Source of the DNA: Pseudomonadota bacterium
Lineage (GTDB): Bacteria > Pseudomonadota > Gammaproteobacteria > Burkholderiales > Burkholderiaceae_C
Direction of reading: 5' to 3'
DNA length: 58,077 nucleotides
Assembly: GCA_018240325.1 (NCBI GenBank)
Contig: JAFEFZ010000255.1
Location: 1 to 58,077, forward strand
The notes under the pieces were generated by a model, which was given only the letters and a program-made list of their open reading frames with translations, had not been told where the DNA came from and searched no databases. Below are positions 27,580-38,592 of this stretch, one piece after another. Both the position numbers and the translations under genes were made by a program. Within the stretch, counting starts at the first letter, position 1. Each line of letters opens with the position of its first letter.

Positions 27580-27636
27580 GCCCGCCGGGCCGCCCCAAGG
27601 GCGAACACCGCAGGGCGCAGCCCGAAGGTAGCCCAG
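27577..27636 (+). repeat. 60-bp stop-to-start repeat, third copy, after aspS
   Basis: It starts with the aspS TGA and ends GAAGGT, 6 nt, then G of a GTGA. It matches the tandem unit at 7505-7564 at 55 of 60 positions. No gene follows on this strand; the GTG opens a frame that runs into the 3' end of the opposite gene and does not look coding. Confidence 0.95.
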
Positions 27637-27649
27637 TGAACGCGCGCCG

Positions 27650-27679
27650 GGCTCGGCCCGGCCGCCGTCGGGCCGAGCC
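27650..27679. terminator. Perfect 11-bp hairpin between convergent genes
   Basis: GGCTCGGCCCG (27650-27660), loop GCCGCCGT, then CGGGCCGAGCC (27669-27679). It lies 8 bp before the stop of the minus-strand dehydrogenase and after aspS, so it could end both transcripts. There is no T-run on either side. Confidence 0.55.
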
Positions 27680-27687
27680 TGCGGCCG

Positions 27688-28968
<1,281 letters not shown>

Positions 28969-29002
28969 GCGGATGCTCTTGTCGTAACGGTAGTGCGGCG
29001 CC

Positions 29003-30010
29003 TCAGACGCCGTGATAGTCGCGATACCAGGCGACGAAGCGGGCGACGCCTTCGCGCACCGGCGTGCCCGGCTTGAAGCCGGTCCACGCGGCGAGTTCGG
29101 ACACGTCGGCGAAGGTGGCCGGCACGTCGCCGTCCTGCAGCGGCAGGAACTCCTTGTCCGCCTGGCGGCCGAGCGCGTGCTCGATCGCCTCGATGAAGGC
29201 CATCAGCTCCACCGGCTCGTTGTTGCCGATGTTGAACACGCGGTACGGCGCGTTGCTGCGCGCCGGGTCGGGCCGGGCCGGATCGAAACCCGCGTCGGCG
29301 CTCGCCGCGCGGTCGAGCACGTGCACCACGCCCGCGGCGATGTCGTCGATGTAGGTGAAGTCGCGCACCATCCGGCCGTGGTTGAACACCTGGATCGGCC
29401 GGCCCTCGAGCATCGCGCGCGTGAACAGGAACAGCGCCATGTCGGGGCGGCCCCAGGGCCCGTACACCGTGAAGAAGCGCAGGCCCGTGGTCGGCAGCCG
29501 GTACAGGTGGCTGTAGGTATGGGCCATCAACTCGTTGGCCTTCTTGGTCGCCGCGTACAGGCTGACCGGATGGTCGATGTTGTGGTGCTCGGAAAAGGGC
29601 ATCGCGGTGTTGCCGCCGTACACGCTCGAGCTCGACGCATAGGCCAGGTGCTGCACCCGGTTGTGGCGGCAGCCTTCGAGCACGTTCATGAAGCCCACGA
29701 CGTTGCTGTCGATGTAGGCATGCGGGTTCTGCAGCGAATAGCGCACGCCGGCCTGCGCGGCCAGGTGGACGACGCGGTCGAAGCCCGACTCGGCGAACAG
29801 CCGCTCCATCGCCGGCCGGTCGGCGACGTCGAGCTTCTCGAACGCGAAACCGGCGTGCCCGCGCAGCCGCTCGAGCCGCGCCTGCTTCAGCCGCGGGTCG
29901 TAGTAGTCGTTCAGGTTGTCGATGCCGACCACCTGGTCGCCGCGCGCGAGCAGCAGTTGCGAGACGTGCATGCCGATGAAGCCGGCGGCACCCGTGACCA
30001 AGACCTTCAC
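29003..30010 (-). CDS. NAD-dependent epimerase, UDP-glucuronate 4-epimerase type
   Basis: A 335-residue extended [13 protein letters not shown] (7-16), [20 protein letters not shown] with the catalytic Ser, YAATKKANE with Tyr-x3-Lys, and [16 protein letters not shown] are the marks of the GAE/capsular-epimerase subgroup that converts UDP-glucuronate to UDP-galacturonate. GAAGG sits about 10 nt before the ATG. It precedes the WbpO-type dehydrogenase and follows the EpsD-type gene on the same strand. Its likely substrate would be made by the ugd gene in this window. Confidence 0.9.
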   Translation of the reverse strand: MKVLVTGAAGFIGMHVSQLLLARGDQVVGIDNLNDYYDPRLKQARLERLRGHAGFAFEKLDVADRPAMERLFAESGFDRVVHLAAQAGVRYSLQNPHAYIDSNVVGFMNVLEGCRHNRVQHLAYASSSSVYGGNTAMPFSEHHNIDHPVSLYAATKKANELMAHTYSHLYRLPTTGLRFFTVYGPWGRPDMALFLFTRAMLEGRPIQVFNHGRMVRDFTYIDDIAAGVVHVLDRAASADAGFDPARPDPARSNAPYRVFNIGNNEPVELMAFIEAIEHALGRQADKEFLPLQDGDVPATFADVSELAAWTGFKPGTPVREGVARFVAWYRDYHGV

Positions 30011-30100
30011 GTCAATGAACCCTTCTGTCGAAAATGCGCGGCAGGCACCGCGCCACGCGCCGCCCCCCGGCCCGCGGCCGCCCGTCTGGCCGGCCGACGG

Positions 30101-30997
30101 TCACTTGGAACCCGACGCCGCCGCACTGGCGGGCGCCGCGGCTGCGCCGGCGAACGCACCGAGGTACTCGATCTTCGCCGCGTCGCGCAGCCCCTTCAGG
30201 TCCTTGGCGACGAGTTCGCGCCGGCGCTCGTTCAGCAGGAACTGCTCGATCGCCGGCGTGGCCTGCTCCAGCGTCACCGGCTGCATCCGCGATCCGGCCA
30301 GCACCACGACCAGCGCGCCGTTCGCGGTCGGGCTGAGCACCGCCTGGCCGTCCTTCATCGCCGCCAGCGCGCCCAGGCTGGCCAGCGGCAACTGCTCGGC
30401 CGCGCGCACCGCCTGGTTGCCGCTGAAGCGGAAGTCGCCGGCCTTCAGGTGCTCGACGAAATCGGCGACGCTCTTCGAAGCCTGCAGCTGCGCGCGCAGC
30501 GCGTCGAGCTGCTCGGGCCGGGCCTCGATCGCGATCTCCTGCAGGCTGTAGATGCGCCGCTCCTTGAACAGCGCCGGATGGGCGTCGAAATACTGCGCCA
30601 CGTCGTCGGCGCTCGGCTTGGCGGCGGCCTCGCCGGCCTTGTCGGCATAGGCGCGGGCGATGATCTCGCGCCGCGCGGCGTCGATCTGCTGCTGCACCTT
30701 CGGCTCGGCGTCGAGCTTCAGCTGCACCGCCTTCTGCACCGCCAGCTCCTGGTCGATCAGCCGCTCCAGCACCTGCTTCGACGCCGCCTGCATCTGCTCG
30801 GGCTTCAGGCCCTTTTGCTGCTGCAGCACGAAGTCCAGCTCCTGCACCGTGACCTCGCCCTGGTTGACCTTGGCGGCCGCCTGCTGCGCCGGCCGGTCCT
30901 TCTTCGGCTCGCAGGCGGCGAGCAGCGCGGTCAGCGCCAGCGCAACCGCCAGTGCCGCGCTGCCGCGCGCGAGGCGGGATTCGGGAGTGATCGGCAT
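30101..30997 (-). CDS. EpsD-family peptidyl-prolyl cis-trans isomerase lipoprotein
   Basis: A 298-residue exported protein. The start at 30997 (GAAGG 9 nt upstream) gives a lipoprotein signal with lipobox LAAC, Cys29. A SurA/PpiC-like helical N-domain (VTVQELDFVLQQQKG, QVLERLIDQELAVQKA) is followed by a parvulin-type domain (about 165-265). The layout matches the EpsD family found in exopolysaccharide clusters, often with exosortase; it may help fold secretion components. It is first in a likely operon with the epimerase and dehydrogenase. A longer frame opening at 31102 is rejected: it would translate the leader repeats. Confidence 0.85.
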   Translation of the reverse strand: MPITPESRLARGSAALAVALALTALLAACEPKKDRPAQQAAAKVNQGEVTVQELDFVLQQQKGLKPEQMQAASKQVLERLIDQELAVQKAVQLKLDAEPKVQQQIDAARREIIARAYADKAGEAAAKPSADDVAQYFDAHPALFKERRIYSLQEIAIEARPEQLDALRAQLQASKSVADFVEHLKAGDFRFSGNQAVRAAEQLPLASLGALAAMKDGQAVLSPTANGALVVVLAGSRMQPVTLEQATPAIEQFLLNERRRELVAKDLKGLRDAAKIEYLGAFAGAAAAPASAAASGSK

Positions 30998-31079
30998 GAT
31001 CGTCGGGCCTTCGGGGATGGATGCTGCGCCGCCGCCCACAGGCTCGGGCCAAAGCCGGCCGCGCTCGCGCAACGGGTGG

Positions 31080-31134
31080 AAAGGGCACCAAATGGGCACC
31101 AAACGGGCGCTGAAAGGGCGCTTGAAGGGCGCGC
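31080..31134 (-). repeat. Phased 10-12-bp degenerate repeats in the epsD-type leader
   Basis: On the plus strand: AAAGGGCACC, AAATGGGCACC, AAACGGGCGCTG, AAAGGGCGCTTG, AAGGGCGCGC. Five units with about one helical turn spacing lie between a possible -10 (31135-31140) and the gene start at 30997. Confidence 0.7.
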
Positions 31135-31140
31135 AGTGTA
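31135..31140 (-). promoter_or_regulatory. Putative -10 (TACACT) for the EpsD-type gene
   Basis: TACACT on the minus strand places a start near 31128 and a leader of about 131 nt that begins with the phased repeats. No -35 is clear. Confidence 0.35.
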
Positions 31141-31184
31141 AGCGCCGTCCGGCCGCGCGGCGGCAGCTCAGCGCAGGCCGGCGC

Positions 31185-31916
31185 TCAGCACTTCACGCCC
31201 ACGTGCAGCGCGACCACGCCGGCCGTGAGGTTGTGCACATCGACATGGCCGAAACCGGCGCGCTGCATCATCGCCTTCAGCTCGGCCTGCGACGGATGCA
31301 CGCGGATCGACTCGGCCAGGTAGCGGTAGCTCGCGGCGTCGCCGGCGACCAGCTGCCCCAGGCGCGGCAGCACCTTGAACGAGTACCAGTCGTAGGGCTT
31401 GGCCAGCGGCTCGGCCACCTTGGAGAACTCCAGCACCAGCAGCCGGCCGCCGGGGCGCAGCACTCGGCACATCTCGGCCAGCGCGCGCTCCTTGTCGGTC
31501 ATGTTGCGCAGGCCGAAGGCCACGCTCACCAGGTCGAAGCCGCCGTCGGCGAAGGGCAGCCGCTCGGCGTCGCAGGCGATGGTGGGCAGCACCAGGCCCT
31601 CGTCGAGCAGCCGGTCGCGGCCGGTGCGCAGCATCGCCTCGTTGATGTCGGTGTGCACCACCAGGCCGGTGGCGCCGACCTTGCGCGCGAAGGCGCGCGT
31701 CAGGTCGCCGGTGCCGGCGGCCAGGTCGAGCACGCGGTCGCCCGCGCGCACGCCGGCGACGCCGATCGCGTAGGCCTTCCACACGCGGTGCAGGCCCAGC
31801 GACATCAGGTCGTTCATCAGGTCGTACTTGGGCGCGACCGAATCGAACACGCCGCGCACCTGCCGCGCCTTGTCGGCAGCGTCGACCGTGCTGAAGCCGA
31901 AATGCGTCTTGGCCAT
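31185..31916 (-). CDS. ubiE: Demethylmenaquinone/ubiquinone C-methyltransferase
   Basis: A 243-residue SAM-dependent methyltransferase that adds the C2 methyl of ubiquinone and the menaquinone methyl. [28 protein letters not shown] motif [10 protein letters not shown], and the post-motif [23 protein letters not shown] are signature UbiE blocks. A GGGGAG Shine-Dalgarno is present. Follows the DUF971 gene with 15 bp between. Full length. Confidence 0.98.
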   Translation of the reverse strand: MAKTHFGFSTVDAADKARQVRGVFDSVAPKYDLMNDLMSLGLHRVWKAYAIGVAGVRAGDRVLDLAAGTGDLTRAFARKVGATGLVVHTDINEAMLRTGRDRLLDEGLVLPTIACDAERLPFADGGFDLVSVAFGLRNMTDKERALAEMCRVLRPGGRLLVLEFSKVAEPLAKPYDWYSFKVLPRLGQLVAGDAASYRYLAESIRVHPSQAELKAMMQRAGFGHVDVHNLTAGVVALHVGVKC

Positions 31917-31931
31917 CGCCGCGCTCCCCGG

Positions 31932-32351
31932 TCAGGGCTTGACCTTGTGGACGTGGGTACCGGCCTTCTTCGCGGACGGCGCATCGCGGTCCATTCCGGC
32001 CGCGGCCAGGCGGCTTTCGTAACGGCGCCACAGCTCGTCCTGCTCGGCCCCGAGCCGGTACAGGTACTCCCAGGTGAAGATGCCGCTGTCGTGGCCGTCG
32101 CTGAAGCGCGGCTGCACCGCGTAGTGCCCCACCGGCTCGATCGACTCGATCACCACATGGCGCTTGCCGGTCTGCAGCACTTCCTGGCCCGGGCCGTGGC
32201 CCATCACCTCGGCCGACGGCGAATACACGCGCATCAGCTCGAAGGGCAGGCGCCAGACGCGGCCGTCGTCGAAGCCGATCTCGAGCACGCGCGAGCTCTG
32301 GTGCACGGTCAGGTGGGTCGGCTTCGGGCCGCCGGGCGGGGAGCTGTCCAT
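31932..32351 (-). CDS. DUF971 domain protein
   Basis: A 139-residue protein with the DUF971 / gamma-butyrobetaine-hydroxylase N-terminal-like domain (LTVHQSSRVLEIGFDDGRVWRLPFELMRVYSPS, and YAVQPRFSDGHDSGIFTWEYLYRLG). This stand-alone form sits next to ubiE in many betaproteobacteria. Its role is unproved; a part in Fe-S or quinone metabolism has been proposed for relatives. It starts the DUF971-ubiE pair. The C-terminus is short, basic and probably disordered. Confidence 0.9.
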   Translation of the reverse strand: MDSSPPGGPKPTHLTVHQSSRVLEIGFDDGRVWRLPFELMRVYSPSAEVMGHGPGQEVLQTGKRHVVIESIEPVGHYAVQPRFSDGHDSGIFTWEYLYRLGAEQDELWRRYESRLAAAGMDRDAPSAKKAGTHVHKVKP

Positions 32352-32386
32352 CGGTTCGGTTCGAGGTAGGCGGCAGATCGGGAGCC

Positions 32387-32392
32387 AGTGTA
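32387..32392 (-). promoter_or_regulatory. Putative -10 (TACACT) for DUF971-ubiE
   Basis: TACACT in the 45-bp gap after the oxidoreductase gene gives a start near 32380 and a leader of about 29 nt. It implies that DUF971-ubiE is not only read from upstream. Confidence 0.35.
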
Positions 32393-32396
32393 GACC

Positions 32397-35300
32397 CTAG
32401 ACCAGCACCCGCTCGATGCCGCCGGCGTTGGCCCGCGCGACGTAGGCCTGCAGCCAGTCCTCGCCGAGGATGTGCCGGGCCATCTCGATCACGATGTAGT
32501 CGGCCTGCAGCAGGCCGTGGTCCAGGTCTTCGCCGTAGCGGCTCAGGCCCTGCAGGCAGCTCGGGCAGGAAGTCAGGATCTTCACGTCGTCGCGAGCGCC
32601 CACCGCACCGGCGTCGCGCAGCGCCTGCACGTCGCGCTTCAGCTCCTCGGTCTTGCGGAAGCGCACCTGGGTCGAGATGTCGGGGCGGCTGACGCCGAGC
32701 GTGCCGCTCTCGCCGCAGCAGCGCTTGTTCTCGCGCACGCCCGGGCCGAGCAGCGCGCCGACCGTCTCCATCGGCGCGCGCTGCTTCAGCGGGCTGTGGC
32801 AGGGGTCGTGGTACAGGTAGGTGCCGGCGCCTTCCAGCCGGATGCCCTTCTCCAGCAGGTATTCGTGGATGTCGATCATCCGGCTGCCCGGGAAGATGTC
32901 CTCGAAGCGGTAGCCCTGCAGCTGGTCGTAGCAGGTGCCGCAGGACACGACCACCGTCTTGATGTCCAGGTAGTTCAGCGTGGTGGCCACGCGGTGGAAC
33001 AGCACGCGGTTGTCGGTGATCATCTGCTCGGCGCGGTCGAACTGGCCGGCGCCGCGCTGCGGGTAGCCGCAGCACAGGTAGCCGGGCGGCAGCACCGTCT
33101 GCACGCCGGCGTGCCACAGCATCGCCTGCGTGGCCAGCCCCACCTGGCTGAACAGCCGCTCCGAGCCGCAGCCGGGAAAGTAGAACACCGCCTCGGTCTC
33201 GGCGGTGGTGCGCGCCGGGTCGCGGATGATCGGCACGAAGGCCTTGTCCTCGATGTCGAGCAGCGCGCGCGCCGTCTTGGTGGGCAGGCCGCCGGGCAGC
33301 TTCTTGTTGACGAAGTGGATCAGCTGCTCGCGGATCGGCGCGGTGCCCACCGTCGCCGGCGGCGCGGCCGTCTGGCGGCGCGCCGGCAGCTTCAGCAGCT
33401 CGCTGGCCAGGCGCTGCGCCTTGAAGCCGGCGCCGACCATGGCCGCGCGCGCCAGCTTGATCGTGCCCGGATTGGTGGCGTTGAGCATCCACATCGCCGC
33501 CGCGCTGCCGGGGCGAAAGCTCTTCTGCCCCATCTTGCGCAGCAGGTTGCGCATGTTCATCGACACGTCGCCGAAGTCGATGTTGACCGGGCAGGGCTGA
33601 AGGCACTTGTGGCACACGGTGCAGTGCTCGGCCACGTCCTCGAATTCCTGCCAGTGGCGGATGCTGACGCCGCGGCGCGTCTGCTGCTCGTACAGGAAGG
33701 CCTCGATCAGCAGGCTGGTGGCGAGGATCTTGTTGCGCGGGCTGTACAGCAGGTTGGCGCGCGGCACGTGGGTCGCGCACACCGGCTTGCACTTGCCGCA
33801 ACGCAGGCAGTCCTTGATGCTGTCGCTGATCGCGCCGATGTCGCTGCGCTGCATGATCAGCGATTCGTGCCCCATCAGCCCGAAGCTGGGGGTGTAGGCG
33901 TGGCGCAGGTCGGCTGCGCGCACGTCGTCGGCCGTGCCGCGCCGCTGGGCGCCGGGCCGCCCCGAGGCCGGCGAGCCCCCTTGGGGGGCAGGCATCGCCT
34001 GCGATGCCGCGGGGGCCCGAAGCAGCTTGCCCTTGTTGAAGCGGCCCTCGGGGTCGATGCGCGCCTTGTAGTCCTTGAACCCGCGCAGCTCGTCGTCGCT
34101 CAGGTACTCGAGCTTGGTGATGCCGATGCCGTGCTCGCCCGAGATCACGCCGCCCAGGCTGCGCGCCAGCGCCATGATCCGGTCGACCGCCGCGTGCGCG
34201 GTCTGCAGCATCGCGTAGTCGTCGCTGTTGACCGGGATGTTGGTGTGCACGTTGCCGTCGCCGGCGTGCATGTGCAGCGCCACCCACACGCGGCCGTGCA
34301 GCACCTCGCCGTGGATGCGCCGGCACTCGTCGACGATCGGCGCGAAGGCGGCGCCGGCGAACAGCACGCGCAGCGGCTCGAGCACCTGCGCCTTCCACGA
34401 CGCGCGCAGGCTGGCGTCCTGGATGCGCGCGAACAGCGTGCGCGCGCCGTCCGTCGGCACCGCGTCGAGCCCGGCGAGCCAGCCCTGCCACAGCGCGCGC
34501 ACCTCGCGCAGCAGCGCCAGTGCCTGCTGCACGCGGTCTTCGAGCAGCTCGGCGCTGGGGATCGCCGCGGCATCGTCGGCCTTGCCCAGCGGCAGCCGGC
34601 CGGCGCTGAAGAAGGCTTCGAGCCGGTCGAGCAGCTCGAGCTTGTTGCGCAGGCTCAGCTCGATGTTCAGGTGCTCGACGCCGTCGGTGTAGGCCGCCAT
34701 GCGCTCGAGCGGGATCACCACGTCCTCGTTGATCTTGAAGGCGTTGGTGTGGCGGCTGATCGCCGCGGTGCGCTTGCGGTCGAGCCAGAACTTGCGGCGC
34801 GCATCGGCGCCGACGGCGACGAAACCCTCGCCCGAGCGGCTGTTGGCGATGCGCACCACTTCGCTGGCCGCGCGCGCCACCGCGTCGGCGTCGTCGCCGA
34901 CGATGTCGCCGAACAGCGCCATCTTCGGCAGGCCGCCGCGCTTGCTCTTGGTGGCGTAGCCCACCGCCTTCAGGTAGCGGTCGTCCAGGTGCTCGAGCCC
35001 GGCCAGCACGGCGCCGCCGCGGCGGCTCTCGGCGAACATGAAGTCGCGGATCTCGACGATCGACGGCACCGCGTCGCGCGCCGCGCCGAAGAACTCCAGG
35101 CACACGGTGCGGGTGTGCGCCGGCATGCGGTGCACCACCCAGCGCGCCGAGGTGATCAGGCCGTCGCAGCCCTCTTTCTGCACCCCCGGCAGGCCGGCGA
35201 GGAACTTGTCGGTCACGTCCTTGCCCAGGCCTTCGCGGCGGAAGGTGCTGCCCGGGATCTCGAGGATCTCGGTCTTCTCCAGCTTCGCGCCGCCCGCGTC

Positions 35301-36389
35301 GAACCAGCGCAGCTCGAAGCGCGCCGCCGGCACGTCGTGGATCTTGCCGAGGTTGTGGTCCAGCCGGTGCACCTCGAGCCACCGGGCATCGGGCGTGACC
35401 ATGCGCCAGCTCGCCAGGTTGTCCAGCGCCGTGCCCCACAGCACCGCCTTTTTGCCGCCGGCGTTCATCGCGATGTTGCCGCCGACGCAGCTGGCTTCGG
35501 CGCTGGTCGGGTCGACCGCGAACACGTGGCCGGCGCGCTCGGCGGCGTCGGCCACGCGCTGGGTGACGACGCCGGCCTCGGTCCACACCGTCGGCACCGG
35601 CTGCCCGACGCCGGGCAGCGCCACGAACTCGACTTCGCCCATCGCCTCGAGCTTCTCGGTGTTGATCACCGCGCTGCGCCAGGTCAGCGGGATCGCGCCG
35701 CCGGTGTAGCCGGTGCCGCCGCCGCGCGGCACGATCGTCAACCCCAGCTCGATGCAGCCGCGCACCAGGCCGGCCATCTCGGCCTCGGTGTCGGGCGTGA
35801 GCACGACGAACGGGAACTCGACCCGCCAGTCGGTCGCGTCGGTCACGTGCGACACCCGCGACAGGCCGTCGAACTTCAGGTTGTCCTTGGCGGTCAGGCG
35901 CCCGAGCACGCGGCGCGCGCGCTGGCGCAGATCCCACACCTCGCCGAACTGCGCGGCAAAGCGCTGCACCGCCGCGTCGGCCAGCGCCAGCAGCTCGCCC
36001 ACCAGCGCGTCGCGCGCGGCCGCGTCGGCGTCGCCCGGCGGCCGCTCGCGCCGGCGCCCGACTTCGCGCAGCCGGTGCTGCAGCGCCTCGACCAGCAGCG
36101 CGCGCCGCTTCGGGTTGTGCAGCAGGTCGTCTTCGAGGTAGGGGTTGCGCTGCACGACCCAGATGTCGCCCAGCACCTCGTACAGCATGCGCGCCGAGCG
36201 GCCGGTGCGGCGCTCGCTGCGCAGCGCGTCCAGCAGCTGCCAGGCGCGCTCGCCCAGCAGGCGGATCACGATCTCGCGGTCGGAGAACGAGGTGTAGTTG
36301 TAGGGGATCTCGCGCAGGCGCCGCGCCGCGCCTTCGTCGGCAGCGGCATCCGGCGCTGCCAGGGGTGCGAGCGGCAGCGGTGCATTCAT
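32397..36389 (-). CDS. FAD/Fe-S oxidoreductase with N-terminal DUF3683
   Basis: A 1330-residue D-lactate/glycolate-dehydrogenase-like protein in one chain. Order: DUF3683 (about 20-200), FAD-binding type 4 domain ([18 protein letters not shown], about 240), FAD oxidase C-terminal domain ([16 protein letters not shown] near 710; [12 protein letters not shown] near 755), two 4Fe-4S motifs ([23 protein letters not shown]), and two CCG domains (LCCGYP...SCGTC; DPCH...CCGESG...SCPSC). It probably passes electrons from a 2-hydroxyacid to quinone. Residues about 792-826, between the FAD part and the Fe-S part, are encoded by an inserted hairpin repeat. The substrate is not certain. Confidence 0.9.
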   Translation of the reverse strand: MNAPLPLAPLAAPDAAADEGAARRLREIPYNYTSFSDREIVIRLLGERAWQLLDALRSERRTGRSARMLYEVLGDIWVVQRNPYLEDDLLHNPKRRALLVEALQHRLREVGRRRERPPGDADAAARDALVGELLALADAAVQRFAAQFGEVWDLRQRARRVLGRLTAKDNLKFDGLSRVSHVTDATDWRVEFPFVVLTPDTEAEMAGLVRGCIELGLTIVPRGGGTGYTGGAIPLTWRSAVINTEKLEAMGEVEFVALPGVGQPVPTVWTEAGVVTQRVADAAERAGHVFAVDPTSAEASCVGGNIAMNAGGKKAVLWGTALDNLASWRMVTPDARWLEVHRLDHNLGKIHDVPAARFELRWFDAGGAKLEKTEILEIPGSTFRREGLGKDVTDKFLAGLPGVQKEGCDGLITSARWVVHRMPAHTRTVCLEFFGAARDAVPSIVEIRDFMFAESRRGGAVLAGLEHLDDRYLKAVGYATKSKRGGLPKMALFGDIVGDDADAVARAASEVVRIANSRSGEGFVAVGADARRKFWLDRKRTAAISRHTNAFKINEDVVIPLERMAAYTDGVEHLNIELSLRNKLELLDRLEAFFSAGRLPLGKADDAAAIPSAELLEDRVQQALALLREVRALWQGWLAGLDAVPTDGARTLFARIQDASLRASWKAQVLEPLRVLFAGAAFAPIVDECRRIHGEVLHGRVWVALHMHAGDGNVHTNIPVNSDDYAMLQTAHAAVDRIMALARSLGGVISGEHGIGITKLEYLSDDELRGFKDYKARIDPEGRFNKGKLLRAPAASQAMPAPQGGSPASGRPGAQRRGTADDVRAADLRHAYTPSFGLMGHESLIMQRSDIGAISDSIKDCLRCGKCKPVCATHVPRANLLYSPRNKILATSLLIEAFLYEQQTRRGVSIRHWQEFEDVAEHCTVCHKCLQPCPVNIDFGDVSMNMRNLLRKMGQKSFRPGSAAAMWMLNATNPGTIKLARAAMVGAGFKAQRLASELLKLPARRQTAAPPATVGTAPIREQLIHFVNKKLPGGLPTKTARALLDIEDKAFVPIIRDPARTTAETEAVFYFPGCGSERLFSQVGLATQAMLWHAGVQTVLPPGYLCCGYPQRGAGQFDRAEQMITDNRVLFHRVATTLNYLDIKTVVVSCGTCYDQLQGYRFEDIFPGSRMIDIHEYLLEKGIRLEGAGTYLYHDPCHSPLKQRAPMETVGALLGPGVRENKRCCGESGTLGVSRPDISTQVRFRKTEELKRDVQALRDAGAVGARDDVKILTSCPSCLQGLSRYGEDLDHGLLQADYIVIEMARHILGEDWLQAYVARANAGGIERVLV
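33951..34016. repeat. Hairpin-rich REP-like element inside the oxidoreductase gene
   Basis: GGGCCGCCCCGAGGCCGGCG is followed by GCCCCC-TT-GGGGGGC (33975-33989) and GGCATCGC-CT-GCGATGCC (33991-34008), two strong perfect hairpins. Coding frame is kept, giving a Pro/Ala/Gly/Arg-rich linker. The GGGCCGCCCC start resembles part of the 60-bp repeat. Confidence 0.8.
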
Positions 36390-36573
36390 CGGGGCGATGG
36401 GCCCGGCGGCGCCTCGGGCAGGCTCGCGGCGGCCCGTGGGGCGCTTGGGCGCTCATCCTACCGCAGCGCAGCATGGCGGGCGCCGCGCTGCGCGGCCCGG
36501 CCTGGCGGCGGCGGCGGGTATTCCCCGCTTGCCGGTCACGCCGCTATCGGGGAAAACCGCCGCTGTTCCCGGC
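36390..36573. other. Gap holding a deletion junction
   Basis: This stretch separates the oxidoreductase start from the ugpE relic. Apart from the -10 candidate at 36455 and an imperfect GC hairpin near 36476-36500 I see no gene. The missing ugpB, ugpA and most of ugpE would have been here. Confidence 0.5.
36455..36460 (-). promoter_or_regulatory. Putative -10 (TAGGAT) for the FAD/Fe-S oxidoreductase
   Basis: TAGGAT on the minus strand gives a start near 36448, about 59 nt before the ATG at 36389. No -35 is obvious. Confidence 0.3.
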
Positions 36574-36703
36574 TGCGGGCGGCGCCGCCACCGAATGGAA
36601 CGCGGTGATGGCCACCGCGATGCTGGCGATGATCCCGCCGGCGCTGGTGGTGATCCTGATGCAGCGCTGGTTCGTCAAGGGCCTGGTGGACAGCGAGAAA
36701 TAG
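36574..36703 (+). pseudogene. ugpE: C-terminal relic of ugpE (glycerol-3-phosphate ABC permease)
   Basis: The frame ending at the TAG 36701-36703 reads [16 protein letters not shown] and then [26 protein letters not shown]. This is the last helix and conserved tail of UgpE, the sn-glycerol-3-phosphate permease. Nothing upstream of about 36574 resembles the other 240 residues. ugpC begins on the next base after the stop, exactly as expected for an intact operon, so a deletion removed the 5' part. An ATG at 36608 could still give a 31-residue membrane peptide, which might only serve to load ribosomes for ugpC. Confidence 0.85.
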
Positions 36704-37768
<1,065 letters not shown>

Positions 37769-37770
37769 AC

Positions 37771-38535
37771 ATGGCGCCCTGGCCGTACCCGCTGTGGATC
37801 GCGCACCGCGGCGCCGGCCGGCTGGCGCCGGAGAACACGCTCGCGGCGTTCCGCCGGGGTGCGCGGCACGGCTACCGCGCCTTCGAATGCGACGTCAAAC
37901 TCAGCGCCGACGGCGTGCCCTTCCTGTTGCACGACGCCACGCTGGAGCGCACCACCGACGGCCAGGGAATCGCCGGCGAGCACCGCTGGGCCGAGCTGTC
38001 GCGACGCGATGCCGGCAGCTGGCACAGCCCGCGCTACGCCGGCGAGCCGCTGCCCACGCTGCAAGCCGTGGCCCGATGGCTGCTGGCCAACGGATTCGCG
38101 CTCGACCTGGAGATCAAGCCGACGCCGGGCACCGAGGCGCACACGGGCGCCGTGGTCGCCGCCGAAGTGCTGAAGCTGTGGCAGGGCCGGGCTACGCCGC
38201 CGCTGCTCAGTTCATTCCAGCCGGAGGCGCTGCGCGCTGCGGGCGCAGCGGCGCCGCAGCTGCCGCGCGCGCTGCTGCTCGACCGGCTGCCCGACGATCC
38301 GCTGGCACAGGCGCTCGAGCTGCAATGCGCGGCGCTGATCACCGACCACCGGCTGATGGATGCGGCGCTGGCGGCGGCGCTGCACGCGGCGGGCCTGCGC
38401 GCGCTGGTCTACACCGTCAACGACGCGGCGCGCGCGCAGGAACTGCTCGCATTCGGCGTGGACGGCATCGTGACCGACGCCGTCGACCGCCTTGGCCCGG
38501 GGGCACGCGTCTCGCCCGACGGCGGCGCCGGCTAG
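37771..38535 (+). CDS. ugpQ: Glycerophosphodiester phosphodiesterase
   Basis: A 254-residue GDPD TIM-barrel enzyme, cytoplasmic (no signal peptide), cutting glycerophosphodiesters to glycerol-3-phosphate and an alcohol. AHRGAGRLAPENTLAAF (11-27) carries the catalytic His-Arg and Glu-Asn; ECDVKLSADGVPFLLHDATLERTTDG holds the metal Glu/Asp and second His; LEIKP and VYTVND follow. The pairing with ugpC (2 nt gap) is typical. Without its permease, its substrate would have to come from turnover inside the cell or from another transporter. Confidence 0.94.
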   Translation: MAPWPYPLWIAHRGAGRLAPENTLAAFRRGARHGYRAFECDVKLSADGVPFLLHDATLERTTDGQGIAGEHRWAELSRRDAGSWHSPRYAGEPLPTLQAVARWLLANGFALDLEIKPTPGTEAHTGAVVAAEVLKLWQGRATPPLLSSFQPEALRAAGAAAPQLPRALLLDRLPDDPLAQALELQCAALITDHRLMDAALAAALHAAGLRALVYTVNDAARAQELLAFGVDGIVTDAVDRLGPGARVSPDGGAG

Positions 38536-38592
38536 CGCCGTCCGCGCGACAAGAGCGCCCGCCGAATGCCGGAGTTCGCCCGGGCTGCGGCA

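Noticed and set aside
31168-36474. Very long antisense and out-of-frame open frames over the oxidoreductase and ubiE genes (up to about 1770 codons)
   Set aside because: They are Arg/Ala/Gly/Pro-rich shadows caused by high GC; the true genes on these bases have clear domains.
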